Source of the DNA: Rhizobium sp. 32-5/1
Lineage (GTDB): Bacteria; Pseudomonadota; Alphaproteobacteria; Rhizobiales; Rhizobiaceae
Length of the DNA: 64,000 bases
NCBI RefSeq assembly: GCF_029537235.1
Contig: NZ_CP120640.1
Location: 124,001 to 188,000, forward strand
Direction: 5' to 3'
Of the stretch, positions 9,165 through 18,431 are shown piece after piece (within the stretch, counting starts at the first letter, position 1; every line of letters begins with the position of its first letter). A program made the translations under genes and the position numbers. The notes under the pieces were generated by a model. It was not told where the DNA came from. It ran no database searches and saw nothing but the letters and a program-made list of their open reading frames with translations.

Positions 9165-9626
9165 ATGTTGGCTTTGGACAATGTCGATCGCAACATACTG
9201 CGGTTGCTTCGGATTGACGCCCGGACCAGCAACGCAAAGCTTGCCGCGGAAGTCGGCCTTTCTCCATCGGCTTGTCTCAGGCGCATCAAGCTCATGGAGC
9301 AAGCGGGTGTAATTCGTGGCTACACGGCGCTCATTGACGCGACGCAGTCGGAATCGATCATTGCGGTCATCATCAACATCACGCTTGAGCGGCAGACGGA
9401 GGAGTATCTCGACAAGTTCGAGGCAGCCGTGCGCCGGCATCCCGAAATCAGGGAATGCTACCTGATGACCGGTGGGTCGGACTACATGCTAAGGGTGGAT
9501 GTCGAGAATGCCGGTGCCTTCGAGCGCATACACAAAGAGGTTTTGTCCACCTTGCCTGGCGTGCTGCGGATCCATTCGAGCTTCTCGATCCGAGATGTTT
9601 TGGCGGCGCGCTCGAAGCAGAAATGA
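9165..9626 (+). CDS. Lrp/AsnC family regulator of the dad operon
   Basis: Small regulator of 153 residues with an N-terminal winged helix-turn-helix (DNVDRNILRLLRIDART...KLAAEVGLSPSACLRRI) and a C-terminal ligand-binding RAM domain (VDVENAGAFERI). Lrp/AsnC proteins assemble as octamers and respond to amino acids. It is transcribed away from alr-dadA-ridA with a 127-base gap between starts, the usual place for a specific activator of D-alanine catabolism (DadR type). That target is inferred from position. The frame is intact. Confidence 0.9.
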   Translation: MLALDNVDRNILRLLRIDARTSNAKLAAEVGLSPSACLRRIKLMEQAGVIRGYTALIDATQSESIIAVIINITLERQTEEYLDKFEAAVRRHPEIRECYLMTGGSDYMLRVDVENAGAFERIHKEVLSTLPGVLRIHSSFSIRDVLAARSKQK

Positions 9627-9914
9627 TAGCATTTACGAGCTGTAATCCGCCGGGCGGGTAATGGACGTAGCGCGACGGCATAGCGAACTTTTTGCCAGCA
9701 GTGTCGGGGCTGAGTTTGACCGGCTCCTCTCAGATTGCCCGTAGCCTTGAACTATAAGAACAGCCGTGCAGGTACTCCAACATGGACGCGCTGACATTGG
9801 CAATGCGGATTAGCGGCGGCATGGCCTCACTTGGCGAGATGGAAGATAGTCGTCTGTAAAAGCACGCCGCATGACAAGAAGACCGCATCTCGAACCGCTT
9901 AGGAACATAGAATC

Positions 9915-10379
9915 TTAGTCTTCGATCGGAAAGGCAAACCCGGCCTTCACGCGGTCCATCACGACCATTGTTTTGAACCCTTTGATATCATTGTTCTCGT
10001 AGAAAAAGCGTCGCGTGAACTGCTCGTAATCTTCCATGTCTTTTGCCGTAACGACAAGCAGGAAGTCCGCGTCGCCGGTCACGTAGTAGCCGATCATGAC
10101 TTCGCGTGTGTTTTTGATTGCTGCTTTGAAGCGATCGATGATGTCAGCCCGCTCTCGCTCAAGGGATACCAGAACAACGACCGTTACATGCCTGCCGACT
10201 GCCTTCGGGGATACGATTGAAACATCAGCCTCGATAACGCCCTCGGCGCGCAAGCGCTTGAGCCGGCGCTGGCAGGCAGTCGGCGATAGGTGCGCTCGTT
10301 CGGCCAGTTCCTCGGACGTGAGCTTGTTGTTCTTTTGGACGGCGTTTAGGAGCGCCATGTCAGCGCGGTCGAGTTCCAT
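9915..10379 (-). CDS. Lrp/AsnC family regulator of the aminotransferase operon
   Basis: Second Lrp/AsnC regulator of 154 residues. The helix-turn-helix covers about residues 5-50 (DRADMALLNAVQKNNKLTSEELAERAHLSPTACQRRL), and the RAM domain follows (GYYVTGDADFLLVVTAKDMEDYEQF). It is divergent from the aminotransferase gene at 10566, with 186 bases between starts. It probably senses the amino substrate or product of that pathway. An AsnC-type gene beside a class III transaminase and an aldehyde dehydrogenase is also the arrangement found in ectoine-degradation loci of alphaproteobacteria. The 288 bases between its stop and the previous gene hold nothing I recognise. Confidence 0.9.
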   Translation of the reverse strand: MELDRADMALLNAVQKNNKLTSEELAERAHLSPTACQRRLKRLRAEGVIEADVSIVSPKAVGRHVTVVVLVSLERERADIIDRFKAAIKNTREVMIGYYVTGDADFLLVVTAKDMEDYEQFTRRFFYENNDIKGFKTMVVMDRVKAGFAFPIED

Positions 10380-10565
10380 GGGCGAGAAATCCTGCAGCTA
10401 GCGTTCATATTCGCAGGTTTTCTGCATAGACGGCATCAGTTCCGCCGTCAATCTGCATCGATTTGGAAGCATATTGCCACCATCGAATATAGATGCGGGA
10501 AATCAGCGGAGCATATCACGCTGCCTTCAGCCGCTTCACATCATCTTGCTACGGAAGGGCTCACA

Positions 10566-11968
10566 ATGACCATCAACATTAAGGACATCGCAGAGAAGGA
10601 CCGCAACTCGGTCCTGCATCCGTTCACGCAGCTGAAGGACTTTGCCAGCGGCAAGCTTGGCGAGCCGACGATTGTCGAGACGGGTAAGGGCATCCGGATC
10701 CAGGACGCCTACGGCAATCAGCTCATTGATGGCTTTGCCGGCCTTTACTGCGTCAATGTCGGCTATGGCCGAACCGAAGTAGCCGACGCGATCTCCCGCC
10801 AAGCCTACCGGCTTGCCTATTACCACTCTTACGCCGCTCACACGACCGACGAGTTGGCGATCCTGTCAGACCGTCTGGTAAAGATGGCGCCGGGCAAGAT
10901 GAGCAAGGTGTTCTACGGCATGTCCGGTTCGGACGCCAACGAGACCCAGGCCAAGCTCGTCTGGTACTACAACAATCTGCGCGGCAAGCCCACGAAGAAG
11001 AAGATCATCTCACGCGAGCGCGGCTACCACGGCTGCAGCGTCGTCTCCGGGTCGATGACCGGCATGAGCTTCTACCATGATCACATGGACCTTCCGCTGC
11101 CGCAGATCACCCATACCGGAGTGCCGCATCATTATTGGGGCGCCAATCCAGGCGAGACCGAGCGGGAATTCTCCGCGCGCCGGGCTGTTGAGCTCGACCA
11201 GCTCATCGAACAGCTTGGGCCTGACAATGTCGGCGGCTTCATCGCTGAACCTGTGCTTGGTACCGGTGGTATCACGCCGCCCCCGGAAGGCTATTGGGAA
11301 GCCATCCAGGCCGTCCTTAAGAAGCATGACGTGCTGCTGATCGCCGACGAAGTCATCACCGGTTTTGGCCGCACCGGCTCCATGTTTGGCTCGCAGCATT
11401 ATGGCATCGAGCCGGACCTGATCACGGTTGCCAAGGGCCTGACGTCTGCCTACTTCCCCTCTCGGCCGCGATCGTCGGCGAGAAGGTCTATCAGGTGCTG
11501 GAAGACGGGGCCGACAGGGTCGGCGCCTTCTCGCATGGCTATACCTATTCCGGCCATCCGATCGGCGCAGCTGCGGCCAACGCCGTACTCGACATTGTCG
11601 AGAAGGAAGATCTGCCGGGGAACGCCCGCGATGTTGGCGCCTATTTCCAGGCGCAGCTCAAGGAAAAATTCGCGCAATTGCCAATCGTCGGCGAGGTGCG
11701 GGGTGTTGGCCTGATGGGTGCCATCGAGTTTGTCGGTGACCGCGAAAACAAGACCCGTTTCGACTCGTCGCTGAAGATTGGTGCTCGCGTCTCGAAGGCA
11801 GCTCGCGACGGCGGCCTGATCGCCCGTGCCATGCCGCATGGCGACATCCTCGGCTTCGCACCGCCATTGGTCACCACCAAGGAAGAAATCGACGAGATCG
11901 TCTCGATTGCCGAGAAGGCCGTGCGCTCGGTCATGGACGAACTGGTGCGCGACGGCCAGAAGATCTGA
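10566..11968 (+). CDS. Class III PLP aminotransferase (omega-amino acid/amine : pyruvate type)
   Basis: Subgroup-II aminotransferase of about 467 residues that moves an amino group from an omega-amino acid or amine, usually to pyruvate. Signs are DAYGNQLIDGFAGLYCVNVGYGR, the substrate/cofactor segment SGSDANETQAKLVWYYN, ERGYHGCSVVSGS, the PLP-phosphate aspartate in LLIADEVITGFGRTG, and the Schiff-base lysine in ITVAKGLTSAY. The frame breaks at the CCCC run 11456-11459. One C restores AYFPLSAAIVGEKVY and joins both halves. It is followed by an aldehyde dehydrogenase, so the semialdehyde formed is probably oxidised at once. Sequence alone does not separate beta-alanine, putrescine, diaminobutyrate or similar donors. 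Confidence 0.88.
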
Positions 11969-12137
11969 ACGTCAGCGACTTGTGCTTTCCGGGCCATCGC
12001 GGAACAGCCAGTTGCAATCAGATTGTCGCCGTTGAGCACGTCAAATGGGCACAGGGTAGAGGGATGAACCTCACCCTGCTCAAAGACCATACCCGCCGCT
12101 CATGCCGGCGCTTCATCAGAGAAAGGGAAGTTGGCCT

Positions 12138-13546
12138 ATGACCGCTGCCAAACTTCATATCAAAGCGGGCCTGCCGCCCGTATCTGTTTACAGCCCGTTT
12201 GACGGCACTCTGATCGGATCGATCGACACAACGGAGGCATCCGACGTGGACGAACTCATCGCTTGTGCCCGTCGCGGGGCCGAACTCTCGCGCAACCTGC
12301 CGCGGCACAAGCGGGCAAGCATCCTCGAAGGTGCTGCACAACTTATCGAGCGCCGCTGCGATGCCTTTGCCGAGACCATCGTACGCGAAGCCGGAAAGAC
12401 GATCGTTCAGGCGCGCAAGGAGGTCAGTCGCTGCGTCAATACGCTAAAACTCTCTGCCGAGGAAGCAAAACGCAACGCAGGCGAGATCATCCCCTTCGAT
12501 GCCTTTGCCGGATCAGAACAGCGCCAGGGTTGGTTCACACGGGAACCGCTCGGTATCATCACCGCTATCACGCCCTATAACGATCCGCTGAACCTGGTCG
12601 CCCACAAGCTCGGTCCGGCGATCGCAGGCGGCAACGCAGTGCTACTGAAGCCGTCGAATTTGACGCCGTTCTCCGCCGTCAATCTCGTCGATGCCCTTTT
12701 GGAAGCTGGTCTGCCGCGCGATGTCATCACCATTGCGCACGGTGACAGGGAACTCGTCACTGCCTTGATCACATCCCGCGATGTCCGCATGGTGTCGTTT
12801 ACCGGTGGATTTGCTACCGGCGAAGCCATCAGCCGCGCGGCGGGGTTGAAAAAGCTGGCGATGGAATTGGGCGGCAATGCCCCCGTCATTGTGATGAATG
12901 ACTGCAACTTCGATAAGGCGGTCGAGGGCTGCGTCTCCGGCGCGTTCTGGGCGGCTGGCCAAAACTGCATTGGCGCCCAGCGCATACTGGTACAGGCAGC
13001 TCTCTATGAACGCTTCCGCGACGCCTTCGTCGCTGGGACCAAAAACTCAAGGCCGGCGATCCGTTGCGCGGCGACACCGATGTCGGCCCGATGATCTCGG
13101 TGCAATCGGCCGAACGCACCGAAACTGCTGTCAATGACGCGATTGCCGCGGGAGCCACGCTGCTCTGCGGTCATCGTCGTGAAGGTTCTCTTTATCATCC
13201 AACGGTGCTTGAAGGCACACCCCGGGCATGCGGGCTATGGAGTGAGGAAGTGTTCGCGCCCGTTGTCATGCTGGCTCCGTTTGACACCATAGATGAAGCC
13301 ATCGAGATGGCAAATGATCCCGAATACAGCCTCCATGCCGGCATCTTCACCAGCAATATCAACGTTGCGCTCGACGCAGCGAACAGGATTGAGGCAGGCG
13401 GTGTGATGATCAACGATAGCTCTGACTACCGCTTCGATGCCATGCCCTTCGGCGGTTTCAAATACGGCAGCATGGGCCGCGAAGGTGTTCGCTTCGCCTA
13501 CGAGGACATGACCCAGCCAAAGGTCGTTTGTATCAATCGGGGATGA
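12138..13546 (+). CDS. NAD(P)-dependent semialdehyde dehydrogenase (ALDH superfamily)
   Basis: Aldehyde dehydrogenase of about 470 residues. The cofactor site is in VLLKPSNLTPFSAVN and FTGGFATGEAIS, the general-base glutamate in MELGGNAPVIV, and the nucleophilic cysteine in AAGQNCIGAQRI. The start is ATG 12138, with GGGAAG upstream. The frame breaks at the AAAAA run 13041-13045; one more A gives AGTKKLKAGDPLRGDTDVGPMIS, a standard ALDH segment. It lies 169 bases after the aminotransferase and should oxidise its semialdehyde product, for example succinate, malonate or aspartate semialdehyde. The exact substrate is not determined. Confidence 0.88.
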
Positions 13547-13628
13547 TACTTTGGCGCTAGAACTGGCGCTGAGTTTTTCGTGATCCTGAGCTTCCCGAGG
13601 CAACGCCGCCTGACCAATCGAGGCAACA

Positions 13629-14930
13629 ATGTCTAATGACACTCGTATCGAACACGATCCCCTTGGCGCGGTCAGCGTGCCGGCAGATCGATATTATGGC
13701 GCTCAGACGGCCAGAGCACTCGCTAACTTCCCGATCTCGGGCATTCCCATCAAAAGCATGCCGTCCGTCATACAGGCACTCGCCCACGTAAAGATGGCTG
13801 CTGCACAAGCAAATTGTGACGAGGGTTTGCTTTCGAGCGAAAGGCGAGACGCGATCGTGCTGGCTTGCCAGGAAGTGCTGGCGGGTAAACACCACGACGA
13901 ATTTCTCGTCGACGTATTCCAAGGCGGGGCGGGCACCTCCACCAATATGAACATGAACGAGGTATTGGCCAATCGTGCGAGCGAATTGCTGGGCGGAGTC
14001 AGGGGCGAGGGGCGTTTGGTTCATCCAAATGACGACGTCAACCGGTCCCAATCAACAAACGATGCCTACGCGACCGCCGTCCGGCTTTCCGTGATTCCCG
14101 CTAGCCGCCAACTGCGCGATGCCCTCGCCGATCTCGCCGCGGCCCTAAACTCCAAGGCAAGAGAGTTTGCAGATATCCGCAAGCTCGGACGAACACAATT
14201 GCAGGACGCTGTTCCGATGATGCTGGGACAGGAGTTTGCAGCGTTCGCGACCACGCTTCTGGAAGACTGTGACCGTCTCGATGAGACAGAGCGGTTGTTC
14301 CTGGAGGTCAACCTCGGCGGTACAGCAATCGGAACGGGAGTCGCAGCCACCCCATCCTACCGACTGCGCGCGATCGAGAATTTATCCTGCAACATGCAAT
14401 TGCCAGTGGTCGGATCAAAAGACCTGCTGGAGGCAAGTTGGGACATGGGTGCATTCATGCTTCAAATGGGGCTATTGAAGCGAACCGCGGCAAAGCTTTC
14501 GAAGATCGCGAATGATTTTCGGCTGCTATCAAGCGGTCCGCGCGGGGGTATTGGCGAGATCGTGCTGCCATCCCTTCAACCGGGCTCTTCTTTGATGCCT
14601 GGGAAGGTCAACCCGGTTGCTGCAGAAGCAATGAACCAAGTCTGCTTCTATGTGTATGGCATGGATGCGACGGTAGGCATGGCGGCCGAAGCAGGGCAGC
14701 TTCAGCTGAACGCCATGGAGCCGGTGATCATTTTCAGTATCCACAACGCCATGGAGCTCCTCAAGCAAGCGATCAGAACGTTTACGAGAACATGCGTCGA
14801 AGGGGTTCAGGCCAACGCCGCACAATGCGAAGCCAACTTGAAGAATAGCACAGCGTTCGCAACAGAACTCGTGACCTCGATTGGCTACGAGGCAGCGGCC
14901 GAACTCGTAAAAGCACGATTGGCGAGTTGA
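13629..14930 (+). CDS. aspA: Aspartate ammonia-lyase, C-terminally shortened
   Basis: Fumarase/aspartase superfamily enzyme that deaminates L-aspartate to fumarate and ammonia. Motifs are DRYYGAQTARAL, QGGAGTSTNMNMNEV, VHPNDDVNRSQSTNDAY and the superfamily signature GSSLMPGKVNPV (about residue 320). The protein stops at 433 residues, while aspartases are usually about 465-480. The missing part is the small C-terminal domain after IGYEAAAELVKARL, and no single-base shift brings back an obvious one. A hairpin repeat starts about 50 bases beyond the stop, so the end may have been replaced by an insertion. Its place after a transaminase and a dehydrogenase fits final conversion of aspartate to a TCA intermediate. 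Confidence 0.86.
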   Translation: MSNDTRIEHDPLGAVSVPADRYYGAQTARALANFPISGIPIKSMPSVIQALAHVKMAAAQANCDEGLLSSERRDAIVLACQEVLAGKHHDEFLVDVFQGGAGTSTNMNMNEVLANRASELLGGVRGEGRLVHPNDDVNRSQSTNDAYATAVRLSVIPASRQLRDALADLAAALNSKAREFADIRKLGRTQLQDAVPMMLGQEFAAFATTLLEDCDRLDETERLFLEVNLGGTAIGTGVAATPSYRLRAIENLSCNMQLPVVGSKDLLEASWDMGAFMLQMGLLKRTAAKLSKIANDFRLLSSGPRGGIGEIVLPSLQPGSSLMPGKVNPVAAEAMNQVCFYVYGMDATVGMAAEAGQLQLNAMEPVIIFSIHNAMELLKQAIRTFTRTCVEGVQANAAQCEANLKNSTAFATELVTSIGYEAAAELVKARLAS

Positions 14931-14978
14931 CTCCTGCAAGGAGTACGTCCGCGTTTCCCCGCCCTCCCGGGGCAAATT

Positions 14979-15009
14979 GGCTGTCGTCGAATCTGCTTCG
15001 GCGGCAGCC
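14979..15009 (+). repeat. Dispersed palindromic element, copy 1
   Basis: A 31-base hairpin with 11-base arms (GGCTGTCGTCG and CGGCGGCAGCC) around a 9-base loop. The same architecture, arm sequence and loop length recur at 50729-50759, and both copies are preceded by a CTCCC..GGCAA block. It resembles the small palindromic intergenic elements known in rhizobia (RIME-type), but I cannot confirm membership. It lies 48 bases after the early aspA stop. Confidence 0.55.
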
Positions 15010-15280
15010 TCTTTTCGGATGGCCTGACGATTTAGCGAAGGCAGGGATTCGCGCAAACTCGCGGGGCTGCGTTATTTTGCAAAGCCGGTCTGCGGGCACG
15101 AGTGAAAAGGAGAATTTGGTGAGCGCTGATTTTGATTTTTACCTGGCCTTGCGAGCGGCTGGGGACTGCATCGCATCTAGCGCAAGCAGACGTTCCCTTT
15201 TGCCGACTGAAGGTCGGCAACCGTCACAGCGCCACGTGGGTTCGAACAACTCGGAGGAGACCGAGCAGCGCAAGCTAGCC

Positions 15281-15346
15281 CACAACGACGTAGGCTTGCC
15301 GATTGGCCTTCAGATAGTCGGTCGTTTTTTCAATTCAACGCAATAA
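15281..15346 (+). pseudogene. Possible C-terminal remnant of an amidase-signature enzyme
   Basis: The last 21 codons of an open frame read HNDVGLPIGLQIVGRFFN, very like the conserved GLPVGLQIVGRRFDD segment near the C-terminus of amidase-signature hydrolases. Nothing upstream continues the match, and the frame ends at TAA 15344-15346. It looks like a fragment left from a deleted amidase gene. A chance match over so short a stretch is possible. Confidence 0.35.
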
Positions 15347-15366
15347 ACGGCACTGAGGATAGATTC

Positions 15367-16750
15367 GTGACGGAAAAACTGGTGGTTAATTCTGGGCATG
15401 ATGATAATCGGCCGGTTCAGCCGGGCCGCTACGACGTAGATGGCTGCGTTGAGACAAATGTTACGGATGGCTTCACGCTGGTGGCAGTTGGCGACCTGAT
15501 CGTGACGCGACCACTCACAACAGGACACCATCCCGGGTTTAGTGAGATCGTCAACATCCTTCGCAAGGCCGATGCTACTTTCGGGAATATGGAAACCAAC
15601 ATCCTGGACATCCGATCGTTCAAAGGAAGTCCACAGGCGGAGCACGGTGGCGCCTATCACATCAGCCTGCCCGCTCTCGGGCCTGATCTGAAGTCCATGG
15701 GCTTCAACCTGGTGAGCTATGCCAACAATCATTCATTCGAGTGGGGAGTTGAGGGCATGCGCGAGACATGCCGAGCGCTCGATCAGAATGGAATTGTTTA
15801 CGCTGGGGTTGGCGAAAACCTGGCACAGGCTGGTGCTGCCCGTTTCCTGGAGACCCCGCGAGGTCGGGTGGCGCTGGTATCATGTGCCTCAACGTTTACG
15901 CCAATGTCGCGTGCATGCGATCCGGCCGGTGAGGCCCCGGGCAGACCTGGGCTTAATCCCCTTCGTCTCGAAGAATAGATTGTAGTTCCTCCGGCAATGT
16001 TTGAAAGTCTAAGACAAGTACGTGATGCATTGCCAAATTATCGGCCTGGCCAAAGCGATCCAACCCGCCTTAAGCTGGCTGGAGCGACGTACATGACCGG
16101 CAACCACGCCGGTTACAGCTACCGACCCAACCCAACCGACGTCGCCAACATTCTGCGCAACACTCGGCAGGGAAAGCAGTTCGCCGATTTCTGCATCGTC
16201 ACCAATCATGGGCATGAGCCAGGCAATTGGAGCCATCAGCCTCCCGATTACGAACAAGCGTTTGCACGTCAAATGATTGATGCAGGGGCCGATGCATACA
16301 TTGTTCATGGACCGCACCAATTGAGGGGCATAGAGATCTACAAGGGCCGGCCGATCTTCTACAGCGTCGGCAACTTCATCATGGACGACCTCCGGACACC
16401 GGTGTGTGCCGACATGTTCGCAGGATACGGCAAGGACCCGCGGACCGACACCGATGCGGAAGTGACGCTGGCAGAAATGGCAGAAGGATATGAGACGGAT
16501 GCGGGTTTTTCCGATCCGATATTCTACGAAAGCGTTATCGCAGTGAGCCGGTTTCAGGACAACCAGCTTGCCGAATTACGGCTCTATCCGATTGAACTGG
16601 GGGCACGCACTTAGATTTGCAAATCGCGGTGTTCCCCGCCTTGCTGTTGGCCAGCAAGCAAGCCGAATTCTGGAGCGTCTCCAGGACCTATCGAAACCAT
16701 TTGGAACTGAGATCACAATAGAAAACGGCGTTGGAGTGATCGCTCCGTGA
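15367..16750 (+). pseudogene. CapA/PgsA-like metallophosphatase-fold gene, disrupted
   Basis: The pieces together match a CapA (poly-gamma-glutamate capsule) family protein, which has a calcineurin-like phosphatase fold. Motifs include FTLVAVGDLIVTRPL, ATFGNMETNI, SYANNHSFEWG, IVTNHGHEP and VHGHG-like IVHGPHQLRGIEIYKGRPI, ending in RLYPIELG. The reading frame has an in-frame TAG at 15976-15978, inside LNPLRLEE*IVVPPAMFESL, where the frame simply continues. It also has a frameshift at the GGGGG run 16599-16603, after which the family-typical tail RGVPRLA...GVGVIAP follows. The frameshift needs one G fewer or two more, unlike the other breaks in this window. Two independent lesions suggest a true pseudogene. 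The start is GTG 15367. Confidence 0.75.
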
Positions 16751-16986
16751 GTCCCGCACCGAACCAACGGCAAGAGAGGATTGTTTAAAGACGGGGCGCA
16801 CAATATGTCACGGAGCAGAACCGGAATGGCTCGTTCATTAGTGTCTCTCCTGCAAACTGAAGGTCCTTGCACGACGAACGGCCGCGCGTGGCCGCGTTCG
16901 ATGTCCTTTTTGGCAAGCGGTATATCTGGCCGACAGGATTCATCTAAAAGTCAAACTCACGGAGCTACAGCAAAAGAGCTCCGCTA

Positions 16987-18156
16987 TCACAAGGGAGCTG
17001 GTAAGACTGTCTTTACAAGGTTCGCCCAGTATCCGATCCCGTAGGGAAGAGCCTCATCGTTGAAGTCGTATGTTGGGTTATGGAGGGAAGCCGTCGAACC
17101 GTTGCCAATGAAAATCATAGCACCGGGTCGAGCTTCGAGCATGAACGCGAAGTCTTCCGATCCCATGACCGGTGCGAACTGGTCATCTACGCAGATTGGA
17201 CCCACCAGATTGCGCGCGGCGCTGATCGCAAGGTTCGTCTCCTCAGGAGAGTTGGTCATGATTGGATCGATCCTGCGGTATTTAAATTCGATCTCCGCGC
17301 CATATCCGCTTGCTATCCCGCGCGCTACGGCAGGAATTTGCGTCTCAGCCAAGCCTCGAAGCTCATGCTTCAATGTTCTGACAGTGCCGGACAAAGTCGC
17401 GGTCTCCGGTATTACATTGTAGGATTCGCCGGCGTGCATCTTGGTAATCGAGACGACCAACGATTCGAGCGGGTTCGTCGATCGAGAGACTAACGGCTGG
17501 AGGCCCACAATGATTTGGCCTGCAATCACTATCGGATCAATGTTTCGATGAGGGCTGGCAGCATGTCCTCCCTGACCCTTGATCACGATATCAAATTCAT
17601 CCAGCGCTGCCATGAACGGGCCGTCGCAGATTGCGAACCTACCAACATCAAGGCCTGGCGAGTTGTCCATAGCGAACACGCGGGATATTCCAAACCTATC
17701 CATGATGCCTTCTTGAACCATGCGCTGCCCGCCGAGCGCGTTTTCCTCAGCGGGCTGGAAGATCAAGGCAACGGTGCCGCCAAAATTTGGGGCTTCAGCG
17801 AGAAATTTCGCCGCGCCAAGCAACATTGCCATATGGCCATCGTGTCCACACGCGTGCATTTTTCCAGACGTTTTGGATGCCCAGGGTTTCTTCGATCTTT
17901 CCTCGATTCGGACGGCATCCATCTCCGCCCTTAAGCCAATCGTCGGGCCACCACGATGATTTCCTTCAATCAGTGCAACCAAACCGGTCTCCGCAAGGCC
18001 GGTCTCGATATGATCGACGCCGAACGATCGCAGCATCTCCTCCAGGAAAGCCGCGGTTGAATGCAGATCATAATCCAGTTCTGGATACTGGTGGAGGTGG
18101 CGGCGCCATTTTGTCGCCACTTTCACCAAGGGCCTGAAGGTTTTAAGATCGTGCAT
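16987..18156 (-). CDS. M20D family amidohydrolase with altered metal site
   Basis: Zinc-dependent amidohydrolase of 389 residues, similar to hippurate hydrolases and N-acyl-amino-acid deacylases. The metal-site motif KMHACGHDGH is intact, as are IFQPAEE (general-base Glu) and the C-terminal MGSEDFAFML. However, the MHN motif, whose His binds metal in this family, reads MDN here (VFAMDNSPGLDVG), and MDALPI reads MDAVRI. The paralogue at 30632-31795 keeps the usual residues. It is the last gene of the long minus-strand array, downstream of the LysR gene. It probably acts on an N-acylated or amide substrate, with changed activity or specificity. Confidence 0.87.
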   Translation of the reverse strand: MHDLKTFRPLVKVATKWRRHLHQYPELDYDLHSTAAFLEEMLRSFGVDHIETGLAETGLVALIEGNHRGGPTIGLRAEMDAVRIEERSKKPWASKTSGKMHACGHDGHMAMLLGAAKFLAEAPNFGGTVALIFQPAEENALGGQRMVQEGIMDRFGISRVFAMDNSPGLDVGRFAICDGPFMAALDEFDIVIKGQGGHAASPHRNIDPIVIAGQIIVGLQPLVSRSTNPLESLVVSITKMHAGESYNVIPETATLSGTVRTLKHELRGLAETQIPAVARGIASGYGAEIEFKYRRIDPIMTNSPEETNLAISAARNLVGPICVDDQFAPVMGSEDFAFMLEARPGAMIFIGNGSTASLHNPTYDFNDEALPYGIGYWANLVKTVLPAPL

Positions 18157-18431
18157 GGTGATTTCCTTTGGCTTGCTTCACCGCTGAGATCGGCCGGATC
18201 ATGGTTCCGTCAAACGAAGCAGCGCGTCAAATTCAGACTTTCGATACAATAAATCTTGATCCGTTATGGATGAGTTCTGGCTCTTGAAGTTGCCCCGGCT
18301 TCGGAAGCTGTAGAGAGGGTGGGCATTTCGCGGCTACGATCGATGCTTCGGATTGACCAGTTCCTGTTGCAGCAAAGCCAGAAAAATATCCCTTCGTCGA
18401 TGCCGACATCATGGTTCAGTTCCTGACAAAG

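Larger units (their letters stand above)
14931..15366. other. Intergenic region with hairpins between aspA and the capA-like gene
   Basis: The 436 bases hold a small hairpin right after the aspA stop (ACTCCT and AGGAGT around GCA), the 31-base hairpin repeat annotated separately, and another inverted repeat (TTGCCGAC at 15200-15207, GTCGGCAA at 15213-15220). A short amidase-like coding remnant lies at the right end. The open frame 14927-15346 spans these elements and does not look like one protein. The region looks like accumulated debris between two damaged genes. Confidence 0.5.

Noticed and set aside
16781..17044. An 87-codon plus-strand open frame after the CapA-like gene
   Set aside because: It overlaps the 3' end of the M20 gene on the other strand and has no recognisable sequence or ribosome site.
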